Shown: positions 35,901 to 45,107 of the stretch, in pieces
How positions within the stretch are numbered: position 1 is the stretch's first letter
How the letters are laid out: every line of letters begins with the position of its first letter
NCBI GenBank assembly: GCA_041905595.1
Contig: JAYRKT010000004.1
Span: 62,001-126,000 of the forward strand
Length of the DNA stretch: 64,000 nt
Direction of reading: 5' to 3'
Source of the DNA: Aliitabrizicola sp041905595
GTDB lineage: Bacteria > Pseudomonadota > Alphaproteobacteria > Rhodobacterales > Rhodobacteraceae
The notes under the pieces: model-generated
Told to the model about the DNA's origin: nothing
The model's database searches: none
The model's input: the letters and a program-made list of their open reading frames with translations, nothing else
Translations under genes and position numbers: made by a program

Positions 35901-36449
35901 ATGCTGCGCTTGATCCTGCCAGTCGCAATCATCCTGACAGCCGCTACGGGAGGCGGCCTCGCCGGCTATTTCCTTCGACCGCACCAATCGGAAACGTCCG
36001 TACCGGGCCAGACCGCCGCGGCATCGAGCCCGGACGGCGAGGGTCACGCGGCAACATCAGAGGGCGGGTCTGGGGACGTGGAGACCGCGGAAGGGGCAGG
36101 AGTGCAGGACGGCAGCGAAGAGCCGCAGCATGACTATGTAAAACTGAACAATCAGTTCGTTATTCCCGTTGTGGAACATGGCCGGGTCTCGGCCCTGGTC
36201 ATCCTGTCACTGAGTCTCGAAGTTCCGTCCGGCGGCAGCGACACCGTCTTTGCTGCAGAGCCGAAGCTGCGTGACGCCTTCCTGCAGGTTCTCTTCGACC
36301 ATGCGAACAGCGGCGGTTTCTCGGGCAGTTTTACCGAAAGCGCAGCCCTGGCGCCGTTGCGAAGCGCGCTTCTGGAGGCGGGGCAGGAGGTTCTGGGCAC
36401 CAGGCTCACCGCGGTCCTGATTGGCGACATCGTCCGGCAGGACAACTGA
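35901..36449 (+). CDS. FliL-like flagellar basal-body-associated protein (first copy)
   Basis: This 182-residue membrane-anchored protein has an N-terminal hydrophobic helix (RLILPVAIILTAATGGGLAGYF), an acidic Gly/Ser/Glu linker of about 55 residues and a C-terminal FliL-like periplasmic domain (NNQFVIPVVEHGRVSALVILSLSLEV). It is the last gene of the flgB operon. A second FliL-type gene is at 45468. Which one acts at the stator is unknown. Confidence 0.78.
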   Translation: MLRLILPVAIILTAATGGGLAGYFLRPHQSETSVPGQTAAASSPDGEGHAATSEGGSGDVETAEGAGVQDGSEEPQHDYVKLNNQFVIPVVEHGRVSALVILSLSLEVPSGGSDTVFAAEPKLRDAFLQVLFDHANSGGFSGSFTESAALAPLRSALLEAGQEVLGTRLTAVLIGDIVRQDN

Positions 36450-36475
36450 GCGGCAGGCCCCTGCCAGTCCGCCAG

Positions 36476-36808
36476 CTATTTTCGCGAAAGCAGACGCGCA
36501 AGGATGTCGGACCGCCCCAAGGCGATCTGCGCGCGGTCCTTCGCTTCCATCCAGTCTGCGGTCTGCCGGGCAAGCGCCTGCAGTTCCTCGGCCCGGCGCG
36601 CGTCAGCCCAAAGGCGATACTGGTGTTCGATCTGGGCACTGACGGTTGGCGGCAGATCCGGGTCCGCGACCGGATCCCGTGCAAGAATCTCGATCCGCGC
36701 CCGTGTTTCCGCGATCGCGCCTGCGCAACCGCGCAGCTCGGCCAATCGCAGGTCGAGCAACACATCGGCGGCAGTGACAAGACGCGTGAGGCGGGGGTCC
36801 GGTTTCAC
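36476..36808 (-). CDS. Small helical protein downstream of flhB
   Basis: This protein of about 110 residues starts at GTG 36808, overlapping the flhB stop (GTGA). It is rich in Ala, Arg, Leu and Glu and seems largely helical (RLVTAADVLLDLRLAELRG, AETRARIEILARD, ARRAEELQALARQTADWM). The position after flhB and helical nature recall FliJ-like proteins, but no motif proves it. The longer frame upstream is a shadow of flhB. Confidence 0.55.
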   Translation of the reverse strand: MKPDPRLTRLVTAADVLLDLRLAELRGCAGAIAETRARIEILARDPVADPDLPPTVSAQIEHQYRLWADARRAEELQALARQTADWMEAKDRAQIALGRSDILARLLSRK

Positions 36809-37872
36809 GACAGACGGCGCTCCTTCTTGCGCATGGCCTCGGCGAAGCGGATCGCCGCCGCGACTGCCCGGTAATGTTCCGCGGGAATCTGCTGGCCGAT
36901 CTCGACCCGCGCATGAAGGGCGCGTGCCGTGGCAGGGTCGCTCCGGATCGGGACACCCGCCTCGGCCGCAGCAGCACGGATCCGCGCCGCTACGGCATCC
37001 ACTCCCTTGGCCACACAAACGGGCGCGCGATCCTTGCCCTTTTGCCAGCGCAGCGCGACGGCATAGTGGGTCGGGTTGACGATCACGACAGACGATTTCG
37101 GCACGTCCGCCATCATGCGGTTCGCGGCGATCTCCTCCGCCTTCTGGCGGCGGCGGGACTTGGTTTCAGGATTGCCCTCGGATTCGCGCATCTCTTCGAC
37201 AAGCTCTTGCCGGCTCATCCGGTGCCGCGCCCGAAATCGCAGGTGCTGGAACAGAAGATCGCCCGCGCCGAGCACCAGCGAAATGGCGAAACCCACGAGG
37301 ATCAGTCCGATCATCAGATCGATCAGCACCTGCATCCCGGCGCCTGGCACCAGCGCCATGGCGCCGAAAATCCGCTCGACTTGTGCCGACACATAGAGCC
37401 AGACCAGCAGCAGAACGATCCCGACTTTCGCGAGCTGTATCGCGAAGCTAGCAAGGCCATCCAGTCCGAAGCGATGCTTCAGGGCAGTCATGGGCGATAT
37501 TCGTGAGACCTGCGGCAAGATCGCCGAGGGTCGCAATACGAAGGCTTTCTGCAGTGCGGCGGCGAGCAGGGCCAGGCAAAGCGGCAGAAGCAGAAAAGGC
37601 GCGACAGTCCAGAGTATTTCGACAAGAGGAGGTTCCAGTGCGGTGCGCCAGCGACCAGCGCCCGGCGCGGAAGGAGAGAGCATCTGTTGCAGCACCGAGC
37701 CGACCCGCTCTGGCACCTGACGGCCCGGTCCAAGCAGGGCAGCGACAAGTCCGGCCAGTGCGGCGGACGAAATGAGCTCCTGCGATCGGGGAACATCCCC
37801 ACGCTGGCGTGCCTGTTCCAGCCGGCGGGGACTTGCCTCATGCGATTTCTCGCCGGCATCCTCGTCGCTCAC
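36805..37872 (-). CDS. flhB: Flagellar export apparatus protein FlhB
   Basis: This 355-residue protein is the substrate-specificity switch. It has four membrane helices and a cytoplasmic domain with the autocleavage motif NPTH (in VVIVNPTHYAVAL). The N-terminus is typical (SDEDAGEKSHEASPRRLEQA). The start is GTG 37872, which overlaps the fliR stop by 4 bases; the frame upstream is unsupported. It should work with FliK to change export from hook to filament substrates. Confidence 0.93.
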   Translation of the reverse strand: MSDEDAGEKSHEASPRRLEQARQRGDVPRSQELISSAALAGLVAALLGPGRQVPERVGSVLQQMLSPSAPGAGRWRTALEPPLVEILWTVAPFLLLPLCLALLAAALQKAFVLRPSAILPQVSRISPMTALKHRFGLDGLASFAIQLAKVGIVLLLVWLYVSAQVERIFGAMALVPGAGMQVLIDLMIGLILVGFAISLVLGAGDLLFQHLRFRARHRMSRQELVEEMRESEGNPETKSRRRQKAEEIAANRMMADVPKSSVVIVNPTHYAVALRWQKGKDRAPVCVAKGVDAVAARIRAAAAEAGVPIRSDPATARALHARVEIGQQIPAEHYRAVAAAIRFAEAMRKKERRLS

Positions 37873-38645
37873 TGCCGCACCGTTAATGGAGATGCAAGGC
37901 CGCCGACCAGCGCGGATTGCCAAAGCGGCAGCAGGACCGGCGTGGCCAGAAGCAGCAGGAGCAACCCCAGCCAGGCAAGGGCGGGGGCGCCGATCATCGA
38001 CACCATGAGTTGCGGCATCGCGCGGTTGATGATCGCGATGGACAGGTTGTAGAGAAAGCCGCCGATCACGAAGGGCATGGCAAGCGACAGGGCCAGCGAA
38101 AAGCCCCGCGAGATCTGGCCAAGGCCCAGTTGAGCAAGCTGCGCCGGATCAGGTAGCCCCCCCATTGGCCAGAAGCCGTAGCTGGCGATCATTGCGACCG
38201 CCAGGCGCACATGCAGGCCCGCCATCATCGCAAGAGCCAACCCGGCCGCCGTCCAGAGCTGGCCGATGGCCGGTTGCGGCTCTGGGCCGACGCCGGCTAT
38301 CATCTGGGCAAGCGACGTGGACTGAGCCGCGATCGAGGCCGCAATCTGCAAGGTTACGACCAACATCCGGAAACCGAAGCCGAGCGCCAGCCCTGCTGCA
38401 GTCTCGGCAAGCAGGGGCAGTGTCACCGGTCCGTCCTGGCTTGCTTGCGGCATGACCGATGGCGTAACCACGGTTGCATAGGCCAGCGCCAAGGCCAGTC
38501 TGACCCGGGCTGGAATAGTCGCCTCCCCCAGACCCGGGACAAGGGCAATGGCCGCTCCTACCCGTACGAAGACCAGAAGCGCGGTCCGGACAAGGTCAAC
38601 GGTCAGGCCGCTCAGCCGAGCCAGATCATCCATCGGCGGCGTCAT
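37869..38645 (-). CDS. fliR: Flagellar export gate protein FliR
   Basis: This 258-residue inner-membrane protein has about six hydrophobic segments and the family pattern FVRVGAAIALVPGLGEATIPARVR near the N-terminus (in parts: FVRVGAAIALVPG, IPARVRLALAL). It forms the export gate with FliP and FliQ. It overlaps flhA upstream and flhB downstream by 4 bases, so flhA, fliR and flhB are coupled. Confidence 0.92.
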   Translation of the reverse strand: MTPPMDDLARLSGLTVDLVRTALLVFVRVGAAIALVPGLGEATIPARVRLALALAYATVVTPSVMPQASQDGPVTLPLLAETAAGLALGFGFRMLVVTLQIAASIAAQSTSLAQMIAGVGPEPQPAIGQLWTAAGLALAMMAGLHVRLAVAMIASYGFWPMGGLPDPAQLAQLGLGQISRGFSLALSLAMPFVIGGFLYNLSIAIINRAMPQLMVSMIGAPALAWLGLLLLLLATPVLLPLWQSALVGGLASPLTVRQ

Positions 38646-40714
38646 GCCGGAACCACGCCGACCATCGCAGGCTTCGCCTCCAGTCCGATCTCTTCGTAGG
38701 AAAGCACCGGCAGCGCCAGGCCCCTTGCAGCGACGACCGAGCGGAGGAAGCGCCGCCGAACAGACGAGGTGACAAGTGCTGGCTGGACGCCGGTTTCATT
38801 GGCCTGAACCTGCTTTTGCGCAATCGCATTGGCCAGGCGGGTGAACTGCTCGGGCGGAAGGGCGACATCCCGCGGGCCACGCTCGCCGTCGATCTGGTAT
38901 GAGGCAAAGACCTTCTCCCATTCGGGTGCAAGCTGCAGAAGCGGGATCGACCCGTCTGGCCGCTTCAGGTCGGCGACGATCTGGAACCCCAGACGTTGGC
39001 GGACGTGATCGCAGACTGCTTCGGGTCGGCCAAGCTGGCGGCCAGCGGCGATCGCTTCAAGAATAAGGGGCAGGTTGCGGATCGAAACACGCTCTTCCAG
39101 AAGCAGGCGCAAAACGGAAACCAGCATGTCGACCGGAACCTTTTCCGGGATGAACTCGTCCAGCAGGCGCCGGTTGGCATCTGCGCGGGCTGCATCCGAA
39201 AGGTTGACGAATTCATCCAGAAGCCGGCGCAGGCTTCGGGGTGAAAGCAGGCGGCCAAGGTTGGATTTGAGCACCTCGAGCAGGTGTGTCGCCAGAACCT
39301 CGGCCGGGGTGACAACGGTCAGACCGGACAGGGCGGCCTCGTCCTGCGCATCGGTCGCAATCCAGCGCGCAGGAGCGCCGTAGACCGGCTCGCGAACGTC
39401 AAGCCCTTCGGCCAACTGCGTCATGTCGCCGGCAAGGGCCAAGACGCGATCGGGCAGCAGTCGGTCGCGGGCGACTTCGACCCCCTGCAGGCGGATCCTG
39501 TAACTGCCGTCCGGCAACAACGGATCATCGGTCAGGCGGATGTCCGGCAGGATCAGCCCATAGGTCGTCGCGATGTGGTTGCGCATGTTGCCGATGCGCG
39601 CATCCAGACCGGTCGCCTGGTCGAGCGCAAGCGGGACAAGGTTGCTGGCAAACTCGACATGAATTTCGTCGAAATCCAGAATATCGCCCAGTGGCCCTTT
39701 GGCGGGCGCGACAACGACCGGTGCGGCCTCAGGCCGCTTGGCGGTGCGCCGTGTCTGATAGGCGATCGCCGCCAGAGCCAGGCCGCCAGTGATGAAGGGC
39801 AGGAAGGGCAGGCCCGGCACCAGCGCAAACAGCAGCATCAGCACCGCGACAGTGCCGAGCGCGCCGGGATATCGCCCCAGCTGGCGGAAGAAGGCCAGAT
39901 CCGCGGTGCCGCGCGACCCCCCGCGTGACAGGAGCAGCGCGGTCGCTACCGAGATGACAACTGCTGGGATCTGGCTGACAAGACCGTCACCGACCGTAAG
40001 GATTGCATAGGTCTCGAAGGCATGGCCAACCGGCATGCCATGAACGACAATTCCCATCACCAGACCCATGACGATGTTCAGGGCGGTGATGAGTAGACCT
40101 GCGATGGCATCGCCCTTGACGAATTTTGACGCGCCATCGAGCGAGCCGAAGAAGTTCGTTTCATCCAGTTCGCGCTCGCGCCTCGCCTTGGCCTCGGCAT
40201 GGTCGATCGCGCCAGCAGCCATGTCAGCATCAATGGCAAGCTGGCGGCCCGGCATGCCATCGAGCGCAAAGCGGGCGCCGACCTCGGCCATGCGGCCCGC
40301 GCCCTTGGTGATGACGACGAAGTTGACGATCAGCAGCACGCAGAAGATCACAACCCCCTGAAGGATGCTGCCGCCCATGATGAAATTGGCGAAACCCTCG
40401 ATCACCTTTCCCGCCGCCGCCGTGCCGGTATGTCCCTGCCCGATGATGAGCTTGGTGGACGAGACGTTGAGTGAAAGCCGGAGCAGCAGGCTTGCCAGAA
40501 GCACCGTGGGGAACGCCGAGAAATCCAGTGGCCGCTCGATGAAAAGCGCGACCGTCAGCATGAGGATCGCGAGCGCGAACGACAGGGCGAGGCCGAGATC
40601 GAGTATTGCCGCAGGAACAGGCAGCACCATCATCGCGATAACCGCCATAAGCGCCAGGGCAAGCAGGATCGTCGGCTGGAACATGTCACGGATCTGGATG
40701 GAAGGAAGCGTCAT
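38642..40714 (-). CDS. flhA: Flagellar export gate protein FlhA
   Basis: This 690-residue protein has about eight N-terminal membrane helices (up to about residue 310), including the conserved FHIPEP-type loop region (ILQGVVIFCVLLIVNFVVITKGAGRMAEV in parts: VVIFCVLLIVNF, VVITKGAGRMAEV) and a large cytoplasmic domain that docks export substrates and chaperones. The start at 40714 overlaps the lytic transglycosylase stop by 4 bases. Confidence 0.95.
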   Translation of the reverse strand: MTLPSIQIRDMFQPTILLALALMAVIAMMVLPVPAAILDLGLALSFALAILMLTVALFIERPLDFSAFPTVLLASLLLRLSLNVSSTKLIIGQGHTGTAAAGKVIEGFANFIMGGSILQGVVIFCVLLIVNFVVITKGAGRMAEVGARFALDGMPGRQLAIDADMAAGAIDHAEAKARRERELDETNFFGSLDGASKFVKGDAIAGLLITALNIVMGLVMGIVVHGMPVGHAFETYAILTVGDGLVSQIPAVVISVATALLLSRGGSRGTADLAFFRQLGRYPGALGTVAVLMLLFALVPGLPFLPFITGGLALAAIAYQTRRTAKRPEAAPVVVAPAKGPLGDILDFDEIHVEFASNLVPLALDQATGLDARIGNMRNHIATTYGLILPDIRLTDDPLLPDGSYRIRLQGVEVARDRLLPDRVLALAGDMTQLAEGLDVREPVYGAPARWIATDAQDEAALSGLTVVTPAEVLATHLLEVLKSNLGRLLSPRSLRRLLDEFVNLSDAARADANRRLLDEFIPEKVPVDMLVSVLRLLLEERVSIRNLPLILEAIAAGRQLGRPEAVCDHVRQRLGFQIVADLKRPDGSIPLLQLAPEWEKVFASYQIDGERGPRDVALPPEQFTRLANAIAQKQVQANETGVQPALVTSSVRRRFLRSVVAARGLALPVLSYEEIGLEAKPAMVGVVPA

Positions 40715-41397
40715 GGTCCCCCCAGAAATGCCAGCCCGAGCCCGCCTTGGGCGGGGACAATAGAGCCTATGCTTCCTGCCGCGCCGGCGCGAAGCAAGGG
40801 AAAGCGGTTGATCCGCTCGGCCAATGCCTCGGCCCCCGGCGCAAGGCCGTCCTGGATCGCTTCAAACCGCGAGCGGTATTCCACCGCGAGTTCCGCCGTG
40901 CTGGAGTGGTATGCCGCTGCGGCTTCGTCCCAAGTGCCGTGGCGCGCATGAAGATCGGCCAAGAACTTCGCGGCATATCGGGCATTCGTTTCCGGATCGA
41001 TCATCTCGTCGAGCGAGGCAAAGGCCGCGCCATGCCAGCGGTAATTGATCTGAAAGCAGCCCACGTCGAAATTCGATTGTCCTTCGGCCTGCCTCGCCAT
41101 GGCCGCCTCGACCGCTTCGGCTTCGGTTGCGAACCAATGCCCCTCGCCACCGAAATTGATGGCCCAGGGCCAAGGGCGCAAAGCACCGCCGTCCCGGCGC
41201 CCGGTTTCGGCAATGGCGATGGCCATCATGACTGACCGCGGAACGCCATAACTGTCTGCCGCTTTTGTCGCGGCAGTTTCACAAAGTTGGGCGGGCGATG
41301 GGGCTGTTTCAGCGGAACCGCCGGCCAGCATGAGGGCAAGGGCCGCGACCAGCCGGATCGGTTGTCTAACGACAGGTTTTCGGAACGTGGGTTTCAC
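40711..41397 (-). CDS. Periplasmic lytic transglycosylase (SLT domain), flagellar
   Basis: This 228-residue protein has an N-terminal signal peptide (RLVAALALMLAGGSA) and a goose-lysozyme-like SLT domain: GVPRSVMMAIAIAETGR with the catalytic Glu, VGCFQINYRWHG and the RYAAKFLADLHARHGTWDEAAAAYHS segment (in parts: RYAAKFLADL, GTWDEAAAAYHS). The start is GTG 41397, preceded by AGGGG. It probably opens the peptidoglycan for rod passage, compensating for the muramidase-less FlgJ. It precedes flhA in one operon. Confidence 0.85.
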   Translation of the reverse strand: MKPTFRKPVVRQPIRLVAALALMLAGGSAETAPSPAQLCETAATKAADSYGVPRSVMMAIAIAETGRRDGGALRPWPWAINFGGEGHWFATEAEAVEAAMARQAEGQSNFDVGCFQINYRWHGAAFASLDEMIDPETNARYAAKFLADLHARHGTWDEAAAAYHSSTAELAVEYRSRFEAIQDGLAPGAEALAERINRFPLLRAGAAGSIGSIVPAQGGLGLAFLGGP

Positions 41398-41466
41398 CCG
41401 GATGGCCCCTGCAGGCAAGCACCCGCCAACCTTTGGCCGCCAGGTCTTTCGATTCGGTAACTACGA

Positions 41467-43626
41467 TCAGGGCGAAGGCGCTGAAGCCAGGACAGCATCG
41501 ATCCCTTGCGCCGCCGCTTCTGCATCCGCGACCAATTCCCGACCTTGGGCAAGCGGAGTGGAGGACGTGGCATCAAAACCCGGCAAGGGGGCAAGCAGGT
41601 GGGCAACGTGCCTTTTTCCGGGGGCGTCCGCCTTCTCCAGCCAGCCGGTCCAGTTCTGGCTTTGCCAAAGCGCAGTTGCAGCGCCCTTTTCGTCCCCCAG
41701 CCGTTCGTAGGCGGCGGTTGCGGGTTCGAACTCGCCGAGTTGCACCATTGCCGGCGCCCGGATCTCGTCCGCAGCTTCGCTTTCGTCCCCCGCGATCAGC
41801 GTAAGGGCTGCCCGCGCGTCCCCGCCAAGCAGCTCGGCCCGAGCCGCGACCAGTCGCTCAGCCGGATCGCGACCTGGTGTCCAGCGCATGGCCTCCGACG
41901 GGAATCCGAGCGCGAGCAGCCGCTCGGAAAGCCGCAAGCGTGTCTGAAGTGGTAGAGCAGCGGGAGCCGTCCTCGGGTCCAGCGCATATGTAACAATCGC
42001 CGAATCCGGCCCGCTGCTTGCCAGCATGGTCCAGAGATCGACGTGCACCGACGGCGGCAGCGGCGCTGCAAGGGCAAAGGCCTGCCCGTAATCACCTGCG
42101 GAAGCTGTGGCCAAAGCCCGCGTCCGGGCAAGTTCATCCCCTTCCGGCCCGTCTCCGACCTCCCCCGCGATCGAAGCGAGGTCGCCCAGAAGCACGGGAT
42201 CGACGGCTTGCCTCTGGGCGAGTTGCGCTTTCGCTTTTGCGATCAGGGCATTCACTCGATCCGGTCCGGCATCGGGCAACACCGAACTGGCGATGCGCTC
42301 GCCTTCTAATGCGTCGCCTTCGCGGGTTGCGAGATAGGCGCTAGCCAGTCGTTCGGCAGGGCTGGCCGGGCCCGGCGCACGGTCGGTCGCGTCCATCACG
42401 GCTCGCGCAGTTGCCATGTCGCCGTCATTCATCAGTCTTTCCGCAAGGCGCGGCCCGAGCAACTGCCGCAGATGGCCTGGCAGGGCCGAGAACGCCTGCC
42501 GCAGCGCCGCCCGGTCGAGCCCTGGCAGCTTGCCCGGATGATCTGTCGACAGCGCCGCCCAGAGCGCCGCCTTGCCATTGCAAGCCGCCTGCTCCTCGAG
42601 CAGCGGCGAGCGGGATCGCGCTGCAACCGTGGCTCCATCAAGAAGCATCGCCATCGCCCGCCAGAGATCCGCGTCAGGCAGGGAATTCGGAAAGGCATCC
42701 AGCAGGGCGGCACTTTCCGCACCAAAACCGTAATAGAGATAGAACCTGACTGCGGCGGACAGGCCGTCGGGATCGACGCGGTCGAATTCCCCGAGCAGCG
42801 CCGCATCGTGCGCCGCTGCCGAGACAGCAAATGGTTGCCCATCGGCCCAGGTTTCGACGGCGAGCCTGTCGTCCTCGATGCATTTGGCCCCTTCAGCAGT
42901 TACCGGCGGAGCAGGATCGTTCGGTGACGCCAGCGAGACCTGCGGCAAGTCGCCTAGCCGCGTTCCGATCTGGGGAGAAAAGCCATGACCTTCCCCAAGG
43001 GATACGAGGTTTTCCGCCGGATCGACCAGCCCCGCGGTGGCCGCCCTGGCAAAGCCGTCCAGCAGATCGTCGCGCAACGGCAGTGATTGCCGATCCGGGA
43101 TGGCTGGCAGGGTCGGACGTGGCAGGCCGAGGGCAAGCAGGTCCGGCAAGGTGGAGGCAAGAACGGGTCGCGGCCGCGGTCGCATTTCACGTGGGGATTG
43201 AAGCGGTGGGGCCGGTGCGCCATCCGACCGCGTTTCCCACAGGGACTCTGGCGGCGCCGGGCCGTCGACGAGATCAAGCACAAGTACATCCCCGCTCAGC
43301 CGTTCGACGCGGGCATGACAGGCGCAGTCCACGCCAAGCTGAAGGGCCCCCGACCCGGGATCAACCCAAATTGTGCCAAGCCTCGAACGCGTTATGCTCC
43401 GATATGCCTGCGACAAGTCGAACCGGACATCAGAGCGGAGAAGGCGCAGTTCATAGCCGTCGTCGGTACGGTTCACCTGGGCATCCGTCGGCTGCGCGAG
43501 ATCCAGGACCAGGCGAGTGAAGCCGGCATGATCGCCCGTGAGGACACGGACCGTTTCCGCCCTGACGGAACACGGCACAAGCGGCAGAAACACGATTGCC
43601 GCGACAGGGAGCAACCGTCGGATCAT
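41467..43626 (-). CDS. Large uncharacterised periplasmic repeat protein in the flagellar island
   Basis: This 719-residue protein has a signal peptide (RRLLPVAAIVFLPLVPCSVRA) and an N-terminal AMIN-like beta-rich part to about residue 120 (ETVRVLTGDHAGFTRLVLDL, SGDVLVLDLVDG). The rest is Ala/Leu-rich helical repeat sequence resembling TPR or Sel1-like folds. No enzyme motif is visible. It lies between motA and the lytic transglycosylase, overlapping motA by 4 bases, so it should act with the motor or basal body in the periplasm. Function unknown. Confidence 0.75.
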   Translation of the reverse strand: MIRRLLPVAAIVFLPLVPCSVRAETVRVLTGDHAGFTRLVLDLAQPTDAQVNRTDDGYELRLLRSDVRFDLSQAYRSITRSRLGTIWVDPGSGALQLGVDCACHARVERLSGDVLVLDLVDGPAPPESLWETRSDGAPAPPLQSPREMRPRPRPVLASTLPDLLALGLPRPTLPAIPDRQSLPLRDDLLDGFARAATAGLVDPAENLVSLGEGHGFSPQIGTRLGDLPQVSLASPNDPAPPVTAEGAKCIEDDRLAVETWADGQPFAVSAAAHDAALLGEFDRVDPDGLSAAVRFYLYYGFGAESAALLDAFPNSLPDADLWRAMAMLLDGATVAARSRSPLLEEQAACNGKAALWAALSTDHPGKLPGLDRAALRQAFSALPGHLRQLLGPRLAERLMNDGDMATARAVMDATDRAPGPASPAERLASAYLATREGDALEGERIASSVLPDAGPDRVNALIAKAKAQLAQRQAVDPVLLGDLASIAGEVGDGPEGDELARTRALATASAGDYGQAFALAAPLPPSVHVDLWTMLASSGPDSAIVTYALDPRTAPAALPLQTRLRLSERLLALGFPSEAMRWTPGRDPAERLVAARAELLGGDARAALTLIAGDESEAADEIRAPAMVQLGEFEPATAAYERLGDEKGAATALWQSQNWTGWLEKADAPGKRHVAHLLAPLPGFDATSSTPLAQGRELVADAEAAAQGIDAVLASAPSP

Positions 43627-44492
43627 GCGGCTTCCTTACGCAGGCCGCGCAGTGCCTCTTCCAGATCACCGAAGCTTGGTCGCACCGCATGCGGCGTGTT
43701 TTGTCGGCCCACCTCGATGCAGATGTTGGCCGGGTGATTGTACAGGTTCGCGACAAGAACCTCGCGGATCAGGGAATAGAAGTGCTGGTCCTCCTCGATG
43801 ACCGTCTTGAGCCGCGCGGCGATGGGGCTGACGAATCCGTAGGCCAGGAATACACCCAGAAAGGTCCCGACCAGGGCCCCCCCGATCATCTTGCCAAGGA
43901 TTTCCGGCGGCTGATCAATCGACCCCATCGTCTTGATGACGCCCAGAACCGCCGCAACAATTCCGAGCGCAGGCAGACCGTCCGCCACCGATTGCAGGGC
44001 ATGGCTGACATGCAGCTGGTGGTGAAGTTGCAGCTCCACCCGTTTGTCGAGGACCTCCTCTACCTGATGCGGATCGTCATAGTTCATCGATGCAGCGCGC
44101 ATCGTGTCACAGATCAGGTCGACTGCCTCATGGTCTGCCTGGATGCGGGGATAGCGACTGAACAGGGGCGAGGAAGAGGGGCTTTCGATGTGCTCCTCCA
44201 GCGCGACGGGATTGCTGCGCGCGATACGGATCAGCTCGAACAGGAGGCAGAGCAGGTCGCGAAAATCGGTGGGCTTCCACCGCGGCCCGCGAAAGGCCGT
44301 CACGATTCCCTTTGCCGAGCCCTTGACCGTGGCAAGGTCGTTCGAGATCAGGAAGGCACCGGTCGCCGCACCACCGATCATCATCATCTCGAACGGCAGC
44401 GAGTGAAAAATGATCGCCAGCTTGCCCCCGGCGGCAACGTAGCCGCCGAAGACCATGGCGAAGATGACGACAAAGCCAATGGCGCCGAACAT
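43623..44492 (-). CDS. motA: Flagellar motor stator protein MotA
   Basis: This 289-residue proton-channel stator subunit has four membrane helices; the first starts MFGAIGFVVIFAMVFGGYVAAGG. The cytoplasmic loop contains RWKPTDFRDLLCLLFELIR, and the C-terminal half has VADGLPALGIVAAVLGVIKTMG. MotB, its partner, is not encoded in this window. A CtrA-like repeat lies in the gap before it. Confidence 0.93.
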   Translation of the reverse strand: MFGAIGFVVIFAMVFGGYVAAGGKLAIIFHSLPFEMMMIGGAATGAFLISNDLATVKGSAKGIVTAFRGPRWKPTDFRDLLCLLFELIRIARSNPVALEEHIESPSSSPLFSRYPRIQADHEAVDLICDTMRAASMNYDDPHQVEEVLDKRVELQLHHQLHVSHALQSVADGLPALGIVAAVLGVIKTMGSIDQPPEILGKMIGGALVGTFLGVFLAYGFVSPIAARLKTVIEEDQHFYSLIREVLVANLYNHPANICIEVGRQNTPHAVRPSFGDLEEALRGLRKEAA

Positions 44493-44524
44493 GAAAGTCC
44501 TATCCTTTGTTTGACCGCGAGCCT

Positions 44525-44540
44525 GTCAGCCTGCCGTTAA
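44525..44540 (-). promoter_or_regulatory. CtrA-like repeat upstream of motA
   Basis: On the minus strand TTAAC (44540-44536), six bases, CTGAC (44529-44525) gives the 11-base period and 8 of 10 matches to TTAAC-N6-TTAAC. It is in the 57-base gap before the motA ATG at 44492, a place that would suit a separate motA promoter. Confidence 0.4.
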
Positions 44541-44549
44541 CAAACCGCT

Positions 44550-45107
44550 TCACTCGGTCGGAGCCCGCGCATTGCGGCCGGCCAGGATGACCGACATGGC
44601 ATAGGCCTTGTCCGCGGGCATGCTGCCAAGAATTCCGGCGGCCGCTTCCGGCTTCATCCGCGCCAGAAACCCGGCGGCGAAATCGGGCGACATCGCCGCA
44701 AAGAGAGCTGCGGCCTCCTTCGGTTTCATCGCTTCGTAGACCGATGTCAGCCTCGACAGATCGTTTTCCGCTGCGCCGTCCGCGAGTGCGATGGTTTTCG
44801 AAAGCTCCTGTGTTGCCGCGCTAAGCGCTGCCAGCCGGCCATCGATCGCCTTGTTTGCAAGTGCCAGCGCCGCCATGCGGTTGGCGATTGCAGCTTCCAG
44901 CACGCGAACCCTTTTTTCCCGTTCCGAAAGCGCCTCGACCACCGCCATCGGAGGCGCCGGGCAGACCATGGGTTCAGAGGACAAGGCCGGTGCGTTCGCG
45001 ACAGCCTCGCCGATCCCGAGACCGATGCGCAAAGCGCCCGATGTGGCAAGAAGAAGCGCGATAACCGCGAGCGGTCCCTTGCCACGAAGCAGGGTTCCGC
45101 CGGTCAT
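44550..45107 (-). CDS. MotE-like periplasmic protein with MgtE N-terminal-type domain
   Basis: This 185-residue protein has an N-terminal membrane or signal helix (GPLAVIALLLATSGALRIGL), a central coiled coil (EREKRVRVLEAAIANRMAAL) and a C-terminal MgtE-N-like helical domain (YEAMKPKEAAALFAAMSPDFAAGFLARM in parts: YEAMKPKEAAALFAAM, DFAAGFLARM). This arrangement matches MotE-type chaperones of MotC in rhizobia. It overlaps the next upstream gene by 4 bases and lies before motA. Confidence 0.75.
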   Translation of the reverse strand: MTGGTLLRGKGPLAVIALLLATSGALRIGLGIGEAVANAPALSSEPMVCPAPPMAVVEALSEREKRVRVLEAAIANRMAALALANKAIDGRLAALSAATQELSKTIALADGAAENDLSRLTSVYEAMKPKEAAALFAAMSPDFAAGFLARMKPEAAAGILGSMPADKAYAMSVILAGRNARAPTE

